Positions 23,868 through 38,000 of a stretch of DNA of 64,000 bases are shown piece by piece (position 1 is the stretch's first letter; each line of letters begins with the position of its first letter). The notes below the pieces were generated by a model. That model was not told the origin of the DNA, made no database searches, and saw nothing but the letters and a program-made list of their open reading frames with translations. Made by a program: the position numbers and the translations under genes. The stretch is from Marisa cornuarietis (taxonomy: Eukaryota; Mollusca; Gastropoda; Architaenioglossa; Ampullariidae). The stretch is taken from the NCBI GenBank assembly GCA_004794655.1, contig SMMW01000522.1, positions 3,596,001 to 3,660,000 on the forward strand. Reading direction: 5' to 3'.

Positions 23868-26800
23868 GTAATAGTATCTAGTTTTTGTTTGCATAACAGT
23901 GTGTCTTCCATTTGTCTATGTGTGAAAGGAAAAGGTATTTTCGTACTGTCTTCTACTATATATGCAATATGAGGATTATACGCTGTTAAATGAAGATGAT
24001 TGGTGCAAATATAGAAGTACATACAAAAATAAATGCAACTGTGCCGCATGTGTCTACTTTGTAGGACTCCAAAAACTCTTACATATTTCTCCAGATTCCT
24101 TATCCTTTCTAAGCAAAATTATTACAGGAGAGTAAAACTCTTTTTTACAGTTTCTCTTTGTCACTCTCAGGATTGAAAGAATTTTACAGCGACTTATCTG
24201 AAGTAAAGAAAAAAATCATACACATAGCAGGGAGGAGATGATGTTGATGATGATGATGAGGAGGAAGAGGATTTTGAAATTGCTCGTTCATAACTGCATG
24301 AATTAAAAAAAATTTAATCTATTGTTAAAATCTAACTAAATGAATGGATTGATAGTTTCACTTTTCTCCTGTGACAAGAGTTGAAATTTTGTTTATCAAC
24401 CAGTAAAAACAAGTCAAACGTCACATCCGTGTTAAAATAGCAACTGCATCCAAAAAGAACCTAAAACTTCCCTCGCTCAGCTATCATCCATCTTTCTTTC
24501 ATATACTGCTTAAGCTCTTTCCACAATCTTTGAACACTCATACATTTAAAAAAATATGCTAAACCTTGTGTTTCTCGCTTCTGCGATGATCGCAGACCTC
24601 ACCTTGTTCTATGTCCATGCTCGCCAACGTCACTTTCGTACCTAGTACCGTATAAATTAATCTAACTTGTAACCATAGTACTTTTATATTTTTATTTAAA
24701 GTAATTTTGTTCAAAATACAACGCCTTATAACATTTCTTACCATCTTAGGGGCCTCAAAGATTTTTTCAAGTACATATAGTTCTAAGTGGCTTCCTTGCT
24801 TTTTCTAATGTGATTTCTCCTTCAAGCGATTTTTATCTTCTTATTATTCTTCTTATTCCTGTACGCTCCCAGTGGAGCATAGGGTCGCAACCACACCCCG
24901 CCAACGGACCCGGTTCTGGGCACTCCTTTCTAGTTGGGACCATGTCATGCCAGCTGTCTCTGCCTCTCTGTGGACTGATCTCCTCCACGTCTCTCTGGGT
25001 CTCCCAACCCTGCGCCTCCCCTGTGGGTTCCAGCCCAGAGCTTGTCTTGTTAAGTTGTCGGCTGGCTTTCGTAAGGTGTGACCAATCCAGCCCCACTTCC
25101 GCTTCCTGATGTTGTGGCTGGCAGGTTTTTGATTGGTTCTCTCCCACAGGTCTGTATTGGAGATCTTATCAGGCCATCTGATGTTGAGGATGTGGCGCAG
25201 ACATCTGTTGACGAATGTCTGTATCTTGTTAGTAATGGCATTTGTCACCCGCCATGTCTCGGATCCATATAGAAGTATTGCCTTTACATTTGTGTTAAAG
25301 ATGCGGATCGTGGTGTGTAAAGATAAAGCTTTGGAGTTCCAGATAGGTCGTATGGTGTGGAATGCAAGCCTGGCTTTGTTTGTTCGGCTTCTTACATCCT
25401 CATCTGAACCTCCATCTTTGCTGACTATGCTGCCAAGGTAGGTGAAACGGTCAGACTCTGTAATGCATTCCCCATGCAGTTGTAGTGGGGCTTCTTGCTT
25501 GTTGTTGACCCGCATTACTTCCGTCTTCTTGATGTTGATGGTCAGGCCCGTCATCGCTGCTTCTTCTGCGAGCCGAGTGAGCTTTGTTTGTGCGTGTTGT
25601 TGTTTGTGGATAGCAGGCTGATGTCATCTGCAAAGTCGAGGTCCTCAAGTTGCCTGGCGAAGGTCCACTGAATGCCCGTGTTACTGTTAGAGGTTGTTCT
25701 TCTCATGATCCAGTCTATGACGATCAGGAAGATTGTCGGTGAGAGCATACAACCTTGCCTCACTCCAGTCCTCACTGCGAAGGGGTCAGTCAGCTTTCCG
25801 TTGTGGATCACCTGGCATGTCGAGTCCTCATACAGGTGTTGGATGATGGCAATAAACTTTGGTTGAAATCCGTAGTGCTGCATCAGTTTCCAGATGGTTT
25901 CCCTGTCTACGGAGTCAAAGGCTTTCTCAAAATCCCACAAAGGTTATGTATAGTGGTGCCTGCCATTCAATGGACTGTTCAATAATATTTCGTAGTGTAG
26001 CGATTTGGTCTATGCATGATTTTCCCTGCCGAAAGCCTGCCTGTTCTTGCCGCAGTCTCTTGTCTAGGGCATTTTTTAGTCTCTCCATGATGATTCTGGT
26101 CAGCACCTTGCTAGGAGTGGACAACAGCATAATCCCACGCCAATTGCTGCATTGTGTAAGGTCGCCTTTTTTGGGTAGCTTTACTAGGTAGCCAAGCTTC
26201 CAGTCTGCTGCTCTGTGCCTAGCGTAGATCGTCCAGGTCTCATTGGCATATAGGAGGTGGTGAGTACTGTTGCCATGTAGACCTCCAAATGTGTGATAAT
26301 GCGGAGGCTTCGTTGCTCCTTGACGGATTTACGGTGTCAATTTACTGTTCCATACACTTGGTAAGCTTCCGGTCTGTGTTGTTACACTTTACAAATTTTG
26401 AATCTTTTTTAACATTCTGTGATTGTCAATAGCCTTCAACAAAAGCAAACACGTCGTCAGTAGTGTAGTAGTCAAAACACTCGCCTGTCACCACTACACC
26501 CGGTGTATTTAGATTTCGTCTTAGGGCACTCTGTATGTAATACCTGTTCTCAAGGCTGGTCGTTGGGGGATTTCTCCGGGTACTTCTTCTCTTTTCTCCC
26601 CTCAGTGCAAAATTACCTTTAGGCGGAAGCCCTTTTTCACTAAACCAACCATCAACCGTTGTGTGGCATTGTGTTTGGATATTTCTCTAGGTATAGCCAT
26701 TGTGTTTACATAGGAATAGCTAGTAATTCAATGTGCCCGCGCGAGAGTGGAATTTATAAAAGTATATTTTTGTAATGTCATAATTAAATCTTGTTTGAAT

Positions 26801-28971
26801 TCGTTTCACACAGGTTTTTATATATGACTGCTTACGTGTAAACAGGTAGCTGCACGCGGTGACCTAGAGGAATTTATCAAAGCTTTCAACGCAGATCCTT
26901 GTCGACTTTGCGTGAAAGATGCACGTGGGCAAACTCCTCTACATGTTGCGACCAGCAATGGGTACTGCAACATTGTAGACTACATTATAGAACAGAGCAT
27001 CAGTAAGTAATTTAAAATATAACGTATCTCAAATAGCACAATGAAATAGAAACTTCGCACATATACAGCGTCCCAAATCATGTTTCTTTTTATCAATGTT
27101 ATACAAAATAGCTTTCGCACGCTCATGTACGCGCGCACATACATACGCACACCTATTTACCATATATATATATATACATGTACATGCTTATTTAGTCGTT
27201 ATTTCACTGTGCACAGTGGTGCAATATAGATAACGTTAGCCGTAAGGAAAGAAAAACAGAAGGGATCATCGCAGTTGGCTACTTTTTTTTTTGGGGGGGG
27301 GGTCATGTTTCTCTAGCAGTTAAGGACCTTTTAGAAATCAATGGTCTCCTTTGTGCACAAAAGATATTAATTTTGTGATGTAGTTACATTGCATAATTGA
27401 CGTTCACCCGGTTAGCTCAGTCAGTAGAGAATCAGACATTTTTCTCATTGGCTGTACCCTTAATGGCGTAAAAGGATCCATGGATCGCCATGACCTCCAA
27501 GCAGATTTCATGTTCACAGGCCGCGCTCAGCTAGAGGACGCCGCTAACATGCCCAATTGATTACGTTTAAATATATTATATTTTTTAAAATGTCGAAATT
27601 GTATTTACTTCCCATTTATATCCTTGATAATGAAGACAGAAAATTTTAGTTGAAAATACCTGATGAATGCGCCAAATATAAAATTCAGTTGATGCATTCA
27701 GATTTAGATGCTGTTGACAATGAAGGAGACACAGCCTTGCACTGGGCTGTACGCAACAACCACGTTGCCATCATAGAAAGTCTTCTTGATGCGGGTGCAA
27801 ATGCCAGCATCATCAACATCAGGCATATGGCACCTCTCCATATAGCATGCGACCTGGGCAACTTAGATGCCCTGGAGGTCAGTACAATTATTATTGTTAT
27901 TTATTTCAAAGTTTTGAATCTTATTTAAAATTGCGACAGTTGGAGTAAAATCATCTTCAAAATCGCGTAAAATCACCTACAGGTAAGGCTGAATAAAGAC
28001 AATATTGCACAAAGCATTGTCTACTGACGTCATACCTTTCAACAGTGGGTGTCCGCCAAGCATACCCACTATACCACCTGTGGTGTTCAACATCTTTTTG
28101 GAAAACATCATGCGTTAAACCCTCCATGACCATTACCTCTACATTTCTATCGGTTAGCTGCCTATATGCAACCTGCCATAAAAGCATATCGCGCTCTGAA
28201 GATTCTATTCGTAGCACAAATTAAAATTCTAGTTCATTACAATTGATTGGTTTCTTAGAAAACTATTTTCGAGAAATTTAATAAAATCACCAATTGTTTA
28301 GTCGTCGCAGCCAACGTATAGGGACTGATATCAGCTTGCTGTTGGAGGGAAAAGGAAAAACCCAAAACAGATAATGTGTTTGCTGATCTTCAAATTTCTA
28401 GCATTTGAGTATTAGATAACTAAATCTAATGTTGCTGTGTTGCAGGTCATGCTTAAAAAGAACGTTGACCCAACGGTTCGTGGGGAAGGAGGAGCCTCTC
28501 CTCTTCATTACTGCTGCCTAAACGATAAGGCGGAATGTGCTCGGCTGTTGGTGTGTATGTTTTACTATTTTCAAGCCGGTTAAAATATAATTATAAAGTT
28601 TAAAAACCTATGATTACCATTGATTCTACTAAAATGGCGCAATGTTCACTATTTGACTACGTAGGCAACAAACAAAAATTATTACAAGATTGTATTATTA
28701 CACTCAGAAGAGTGGGCGCCTGAGTACTCGAACTTTTATTGAGTAGGTATCGAGTAGGGTAACATTAACCCTTAGACCATTTCAAGGGGAAGTGAAAACC
28801 AAAGTAAACAATAATAATAATAATCGATTGGAGGATCAACACATGTTGTTTTCCTTTCAGTACTGGCAAATAAAGTGCACAACTAGTGTAGTATTATAGC
28901 AACTGCAAGTAGCGATACTAACAAGTGACTAATATGAAAATAGAAGTATAAACACAAAAGGTGTGTCTTAT

Positions 28972-29037
<66 letters not shown>

Positions 29038-32000
29038 AGAGAGAGAGAGAAAGAAAGAAGATAAATGCAGAATATTAGGTGTCACAGTAATTTTTAATAA
29101 GTTGTCCCATATTGTACTCCATGCTTACACGTAATTTTTTTCTACTAGCATTTACCTTTGACCTAGCGATTTCTATTTAATTTTTGTTTTGAAGTCTCAT
29201 GCTTTTTTGAGTATTTAAAACACGATATTGTAAATGTAACATTGCTGGTTTCAATAATGTACGTAATGTATATTCAACAATAAAGTAATATATATATATA
29301 TCGCAAAATCTATCATGAAACAATTCAGTGTGGATTCATTGCATAAAGTGGAAGTACTCAAACTGTGAAAATGCTCTCTGTCAGTTGAAACATGGCGCAA
29401 AGCCTTGTCAGACGTGTGACGTGGGTTATTTCCCCATACACATCGCAGCGAAATGCGCCTCTGCCCAAACGTTGGAAGTACTCATCCAAGAGTGTGAGTG
29501 CCGCTTTGTACTTCTGAGCTTTAGTAGTTTAATGTTTTCCCTCCCCTTTCTTTTTTATTTTCGGCTGGGATATATTAACGTCTTTAATTATTGTTGTGTA
29601 TTTACGAACTTTGCATAGTATTTGAGTGAGTGAGTGAGTGAGTGAGTGAGTGAGTGAGTGAGTGAGTGAGTGAGTGAGTGAGTGAGTGAGTGATCCCACA
29701 CTAGGGAAAGGCTGCTCGACGTCGACGTGATTTTCTTACTAACAAAGAAAACCTAATATATATATATATATGAACAGTTTTTAGTATTCACATGTACTAA
29801 TGAATAGATTGTGGCGATGTGCGTACACGCGCACGCGCGCTCTGTGCAAAGTAAAATCCGATCCTAATCAAAATTTGCGGTACTCCTTTTTGGAAGTTTA
29901 TGGTCTCCAATAACTATCATCAGCAAAATATATTTATAGCTATGGCGATACAACCAATAACAAAAATGCGAAGCCCAATTCATCTTATTTTGGTTATGAA
30001 GGATTAGCAGCATAATATAGCCTTTATGTAGTAATCTTTTGCACAAAATGTACAACAAAGATACTTCCCCCCCTCCAAAAACCCTTGTATACAAAGGGTA
30101 CTTTAACATATCTATAGAATAGCGTGCTAGGGGTCTGCAATCTCTTAAAGGTAAGCAAGTGAACTGTTTCTGTGTGATGAAGGTTGACCACAATGACTCA
30201 TACTTTAGCAACATAATCTGGCACAACGATCCCGTGATAGTCTAGCCTTATTAAGAGTTTTGGACTACCCTTTCCATGCAGCTCCACATCTCTTTCGTGA
30301 AAACTTTTTTTCATCTGAGACGCCTCTTCTCTTGCCGTCGCTATCTGAGTACTTATGTCACAGTCAAGCTAGTTATCTCCTTTATTTTTTTCAACTAGAT
30401 AACTGCAATTTCCTTTTCACTGTGTTCCCTGCTGCTTCACTCCACACCCTTTAACGCGTTCAGAGCGCTGCTGCCTGTTGCTGCTACGGGCGCATAAGAC
30501 TTATCAGATCATCCCCCTGCTTCGCTTCCTTCACTGGTTACCCATCACCGACCATATGGCTTGCAAACTGAACTGTATGTTATAAATGCCAACATCACTG
30601 AGTTCCTAATTACCCTTTTTACCTTTCTCATCATCCCAAACTATAATCTACCTTAAGTCCCTCCGACTGGAGCACTCTCTCTTTGCAACTCCGCCAGGAT
30701 GCTTTTTAAAAATGGTTTCAAGCATCTTCCTATGACACACCTCTTTAAAATAACTTTCAACAACTTTCTAGCGCCTTGAAGATTTTTATGTGATCCGTGC
30801 GCTTTACAAGTTTCAAAACGTTACTAACCCAAGAAATGCCGATGCAGAGAGGAAAATTCGAGACCAACTGCCTTGGGAAGCTTCTTGGAATCTTGTACAA
30901 GGAGTGCAAAACCAGTGTCTTTGTACCGAGCACTGTCGCCACCCTCGTGAGACACCAGGAACCCATTTTAGCAACAGTCAAGCGGCACAAGCACGTCCTG
31001 TTCTGGAACGGCCTTCTGTCTAAAACCATCCTTTAGAGTACCTGGGGGATGGGAGGGGTCAAGCTTGTTGAAAAACATGAAGGAATGAATTGGTCGTTTC
31101 ATGAAGGCATGTTCGCCACCGCTCAGGATAGTCCTAGGTGGCGAGCCTTGTCAGCCGCTGCAACTATCCAGGTATTTTCCCTTATGACTAGTACCGGAAC
31201 ATCACCATAACCGTTCATCAGTTGGAACGAGTCAAGGGAGGAAGGAATCCATGAATGCCAGGCACGTGTGCAGTGGTGCAGACATCAGCGTTGGACAGGC
31301 CAGCAGTCAGGCATAGTGCTCTTTAATGACAAGTTCATGTTCACTTTTTTCGACAACAATGGCAGAAAACGAGTGTGTAGACGCCCAGGAAAACGACTTG
31401 TCGATGTTAGGAAACTTAACCAGCATAGCGGTAGCCCTATGATGGTCTGAGGACCGATTCCTCTTCGTGGCAGAACCCCTATTCTTCATCTTCATCCCGG
31501 AGCTTTTGACTGGCATCCGGTACATAAATGAGATTGTGCAGCTTACCATAATGCCAGCTTTACAGGCCATTGGTTCAGGTTCTGTGCTGCAAGTTGTCAA
31601 CGCCACTTCTCATGAATCATGGCGGCGTGATGACTAACATTTTGCTGTAGCGGTTGAACTCGGCGGCTTGACTGGCCGTGCTACTCACCTGTCTTGGCTC
31701 TCATCAAGCGTGCCTTGGACACCGCGTCTATGGCAACCGTCCGCAGGACCACATATGCTCCAGCTGCTCCAGTCCCTGAAGCAAGAGTGGCCAAAAACTA
31801 TATGCTATAAAAGGTATTTGGAGGGCAAAGCCATCCAACAGCTACTCTAGTGACATCAGTTCAGGCTAGACGATTCAGACGCACTACATAATTACAGCAA
31901 ATAGTGGCCACACATGGTTCTGATTTTGTGAACATGCACTGACATCTGAGATTCTTTTCACGTCCAGAATCCTAGAATAGAACTAGTTTACAAACGCAGT

Positions 32001-35000
32001 TCATGTCAAACCTTACTGTCAAAAGATAAAATTCCAAATGCAATACAGCATGGACAGTTACACTTGTTGAGGTTTATTTTTGGGAATTATTTTCTTCCTG
32101 GCCTTTATTTTTTGTGAGTAGTATAGTTAAACAGTTTGAGAATTTTAAGAATATTGGTATTACTCTAGATAAGGAATCGTTAGTACTCATATTGACAGGG
32201 TGTAATAGAAGCCTAATCAGTGGCAAGAAAATGCGTATAGAGCGCTGGTGAAGAACACTATTACATGTCGCATTTTAGCTTGGTACTCGAAGTTAAATTT
32301 CAAGTAAACTTGTCAAGGGTAGTCAGTCATCAACAAATAACATCATTCACGTTAAAAAAGTCATCTTTTACATCCTTACAGTCTGTTAAGACGGTGATAA
32401 GGTGTACACCTTCCCCTGTAAGTGATTCCGCTGGCGGTGACATGCCTTATAAAAACGACGCGAATAAACTGGACAAATGATTCAAAATCCCAATAAACTA
32501 GAGAAATAAAAATAAGCCAGATTACATGCCGAAAGAAACTTCTGAATTGAGAGACTACAACAACCTTATCTTAAAAAAACTATCGTAGGGACGTACCAAT
32601 AATTTTTTTTTATAGAGAAACAGAAGTATTCATTTCCAATTCACTAACTCAAATTTGATAAGTATCTGGACTTGGATGAGAAAGTATAAGCACTGATTTA
32701 ACCACGTAGTTTTCATTTCTTGTATTCATCTGTTCCTTCTAATATTACTACTTGTTATGCTGAAGCGTAATTATTTTAAGTGATCTGGGTTTTTTGTTTT
32801 GTTTTCTTGTTTGCTTAATTCAGCAATGAAGAAGGGTTACAACAGGGCAATGGTAATGGGTTTCAAGGATAAAGAGAATAATATGCCATTACATGCTGCT
32901 GTTAACGGAGGAAATCTGAAAGTAAGTCAACATTTCAATGAATCTCGCTTGGTTTGTTCTTGCCTGATGTTTTTTCCCCTCTGTCATTATCTCGGTATTA
33001 GGTCTCATTCATTCTCTTGGATACAGACAGCAAATAGCACTTAAGAGATTTCTGAAATCCCATACAGTTGGAAAGCGCATATTAAAAAAAGTTTGAGTGG
33101 TGAACCCATTGGTTACAAATAATTTTTATTATAGAGAAAATATCTAATGACCTGAAGCTGGAAGAAATAATTAAGTCTCAAAGGTTCTGTCTAAACACAA
33201 ATATATTTTTCAAAGAATTACAAAACTAGAAACAAGACAACTTGTACGTGTTATTAGTCTTTGGTCAACAAAAGGAAAAGCGAAGACGCTAACGAGTAGA
33301 AATAGCTCTTTGTTCCTATCTTATAACTATAGCTCTATTTTTAATCTTATAAATGTAGCTCTTTTCATAGCTTTCAAATAGTTTGAGGTGAGATGTGTGA
33401 GTTACGCGTGTTCGTGTGCTTGGCTATTAACGCTCATCTGTTTGTTCAATACTCACCAAATGTGGCAGGAATATTCATATCAATTAACGAAGGACCACAA
33501 GCTATTTTGGGTAGTTTTGAAGCATATTTATTTTTCATGTTTTTTTTCCTATTCTAGGATGTGGCTTCTGTGCAGAATTAAGCTATACTTGTTTACATTT
33601 GAAAGTATGTAATACACATACTTAAACTAGTTTGGAATGTATTTTTTATGAGGGGCATTGTCTTATTTTGTTTTTAAAATGTGACCAAATAACTTTGGAC
33701 TGCAGATCACCGAGTTACATCTGTACTCTGTTGCACTTATGGATAAGTTTAACGTATGGCTGCAATGCAAAAATGTGGCTGTGCGCTGTGCATTATTAAA
33801 TTGACTTTGTTTTGCTTCCAATGAAGTCGTTGCAGTAAAACATATCTTTTGAACAAAACGAATTTAAACATTGCAAAATAGAAGAAATCTTGCACATTTT
33901 CTTATACTTCATTTTGTAGAGGAGTCAAAACACCGTCTGAACATTTAATAAGCATAGAGCTTAGAGTTATTTACAATTTCTTGAAATCAATTCCGGAATT
34001 TATACTGTTAGACCCTCCTAAACTTTGCAATATATACCTCCGTAATTCAGTAATTTAAGGCTGAGGACTGATACAGTAATATTCAAAATAATATCAGGTA
34101 ACTTAGATTACTATTTTAATTTTATTGAAAGAAAATACAAAAGTCCGAAAAAAAATATTCTTCTGATTCTTACATGATCTCCCCTCTTAAACACCAGTAA
34201 TTACGCCCTTTAAGGAATCTTGTGTTTCTTTATCTATCAGCTGTCTTATTTTAAATATCTGCCGCTTCTTTCTTAAATGTAGAATCAGAAAAAATGAAGT
34301 CGCATTTGAAAATTTTGATGAACAGATGTTAAGCTGACTAGTTGTAGGATATATGATTTCAATAATAACGTGTTTTTATTAACAGGCAGTGGAGGTATGT
34401 CTCAGGGCTGGGGCGCTAGTGGACTGTCAGCAGGTTAGTAGATCAAGTTCACATCGGTCTAAAATATACTTTAATGGGACATGAAACACTTAAGAATTTG
34501 CATTTCTTCTTCAAAGGGAAAATCGATTGCTGGCCTGGGCCGAACAAACATGTGTATCTTACATACAAATATTCGAATCTGAATTCGCAAGCATATGCCA
34601 AGAAAAGAGATGCTCACACAGTACAGCCCATTATGATGCATGCGTGCGTTGTGGTACAACTGGGTCCGCAAATGCTTTTTAAAATTTCTGTACTTTTGAA
34701 ATATCCATTGCTGACATGATAACAGATAGTAGGTATGGGTCTATGACGAATCCTTCGTGAACATGAAACGAAAAACCGGAGCAACCTGTGCTACACCATG
34801 TCCATTGACCACGCTGCTCTTTACATGACACTAAAATATGCATTCACGAGACAACTAAGTGACCGACACGAATGGAATGCCCTTAGTTGACCTGGGACCG
34901 CCAGCCCCTCCGCAAATTGATCCAAGTGAGAAACAATGGAAAATCTGCACACCGCATGGATTTTTCTTAATACTGAAAATCTGGGGCCAGTTGCACAACA

Positions 35001-38000
35001 CATTTCTAATTTTAAACACTTTTAGGCCTTAACTCTTTTTAGATAATTAGTTTAAAGTGCACACCACAATTTTAGAATTTTTAAAACTAAAACTGGTTTA
35101 AATAAGATAAAGTTGTTTAAATCTGACTTTCCGTCCTGTCAGTGCAATGTTTTGTATGTTTTTCTGCAATGCCTCAAAATGGCTAAGAAGAGATTTTGCT
35201 TCTTTAGAACAGTTTTAAAGTTTAGAAACGTGTTGTGCAACTGGCCCCTGAATTTGTCTTTTTTCAATGGACAGTGAAATATCTATAATTTGCGATTTGT
35301 GTACTTAAAGAACAAAATGGTCCAGGATGTAATCGTGTTGTTATTTTGCTAGAAGGGAAAAGCTGTGTTTATTTTTCTTTCACTTTTTATCTGCATGTTT
35401 CAATGAGATATCAACTTGTTCCTAGAGGTCACGAGGTCAAGATGTCTGAATTTCTGAAACTCTGTCTGGTTTAATTTTTGTAAAATGGTTAATGTATTGC
35501 AGTTTGAAGTCCTCTATTTACAGTAAAACCTCGATTTTACTTTTCTCATGGGACTGCCAAAAATAAACGTTAAATCGAGGAAAACGTTACATCAAGGAAA
35601 CACTTTTATTTGCTTCAGATTACATACAAACATGGAGAAAGTATGATAGGCACCGCATATCACAACCCTGCCTCAATATATTACGTTGTAAAAGTGGAAC
35701 AGTTGAGCAGCAACGTTCTTATCGTTTTCATACAGCACTTAATTTCCCCGTGGGGATGACCTCATCCAAGGTAGCCTGTCGTGCGTTGCGCCTGTATTTG
35801 TTACATAACATTTTCCGCGCTGAAGGCAAACTTCCGTAGCGTTATTAGCTCTATGAGAGCTTCAGAATAGTCGTCGTCGTCCCTTCCGGCATCGCCATTG
35901 ACACCATCACCGCTGTGTGTAACAGCAGCAGCTTCCTCGCATATTTCGCCGGCGTGATGACAACACGATCACTGTATGTAATTGGAGTGGCAGTACATGT
36001 ACATTATACTGTAATAAAATGCAGCCGTGAGCGGTATTGGGGAATTTTCTTAGTGAAAATTTTAAATCAGAGTCAGATTACATGCGATATGCGTTGGAGG
36101 GACCAAGATAAACGAACGTTAAACCGAGGAAATCGTAATTCAAGGAACGTATAATCGAGGATTGAAAAGCATTGGGTATATAGAGCTTTAGCAGGGACCA
36201 CCGAAAACAAATGTTATACTGAAGAAATCGTCAAATCGAGGACCGCAAAATCGAGGTTTTACTGTATTTGGAATAGGAACTATGCTTAAATCTCGATTTT
36301 TTTGTGCATATATGTGTGCGTGCATGTAAGTGTTTACGCTTGCTGGTGTGACAAAATGAACATCATTCATTACTTAGCATTGAAAATGTACGTAGTCCTA
36401 AACACTAGTGACGTGTATAGTTCTTGCCTCTATTCTCTTTCATACTTAATTAAAAAAAAACTGGTGTCAGTCTTTGATATTAACCGTCCATAACAGGATG
36501 ACAAGACCACGCCACTTCATCTAGCCGCAGCTCAGGGCAATTTAGAGATGATTGCCCTTATGTTTGAGCTCCAGACTGCTAACTTCAGCTCAGCTTTGCG
36601 AGCATTCGACACTATGAAGATGACACCCTTACACCGGGCTGCACTTTTCAACCACGTACAAGTTGTTGACTTCCTCATCCGAAATGTTTGTGAAGTTATC
36701 ATTTTGCGCATTCAGTGTGTCTCTTTAGCTGGCTCTAATAAATATTTCCTATAGTTTTAGGGAAACAAAACTTTCTTTTCTTTCATCTAAATAAATGTCT
36801 ACAATCGTCGAGTTTAGTGTCCAATATAGTTTTAAGAATTGATAAATTTAAGTGTTTTAACCTGATATATGTAACACAGAAAAAGTTTACCGATGGAGGC
36901 AATCTCTTTAGACGATGATGGTAATTGTAGTGGGGGTGGCAATCACGATGAAAACGATGATGATAATGATGATGATCCTAGCAATGGCGATAAAAAACGA
37001 ATGCGATTTCTTTTATTCTGATCTCAATATGTATTTATGAACAGGGCTCTGAAATCGACAGTGTTGATAACACATCAAGTACTCCTTTACTGCTGGCTGC
37101 CTCGAAAGGATCATGGGATTCTGTGCAGTGTTTAATCCAACATGGCGCTGACATCTATTTACATGACCAGAATTCGCGCAATTTCCTTCATCTTGCTATA
37201 CGTTTCGGGGGAAAACTACATGAATTTGGCTGCTCTGTTGTGGAGGTCAACACATACCATTTACCTTTTTTTCTGTGCTTCTACTCTTTTAAAAAATATC
37301 TGTTCATAGCATTCCACGACCGTTTCATTACAATTTTTCCTCCTTTTGTGGTGCACGTGTAACAGAACTGCTACAAAAGTTTGCCTGTAAAGGGTATTAT
37401 AGTAAATGTATTATAGTAACTAAGCGGAATGCTGATTGCACAGAGTTAGTCACCGCTTGCTCCCTTCCATCTGTAGAAGCCCATCATCACATTTAAAACA
37501 CACCTAGTTATTAATGTCTAGACCTTCTTAACAATTCACCTGTATTGTCGTTATCTGAGAGGTTTAAGTTTACATCTTTTAAGAATTAATTTGCTACTAT
37601 TGTTAAAATGTGACAGTACATTTCCGAAAAACATTATTTTTTCCACTTCTATCAAGTTCTTCGATATAAGAGCTGCTCAAACACGTACTTTATATATATA
37701 TATATATATTTGTATAATATGTATGAAGCGCGAAACTTATACAAAAGCGTGTACATCTCTCTCTCTTCTTATTTACATAAATTTACATACAATGATATGT
37801 AACACAGTTATCGTGATTCATGTTGACTAATACCTTATCTTGTTTCACGAAAGATAAAATATACATAAAATATACATAAAATTCGTGCAATAAAACGAAT
37901 AAAATAATACTTAAAGTGTAGACAGAAGCATAAAGAGATGACACCTAAGTGCAATATTAATGGTAAGCGTCTACAAATACATAATTAACGGGTCGTTCTA

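Noticed and set aside
27650..27701. Earlier start of TRPA exon 3 after ttttag at 27649
   Set aside because: It would be out of phase with exon 2, and its sequence is not ankyrin-like; the acceptor at 27701 restores phase.
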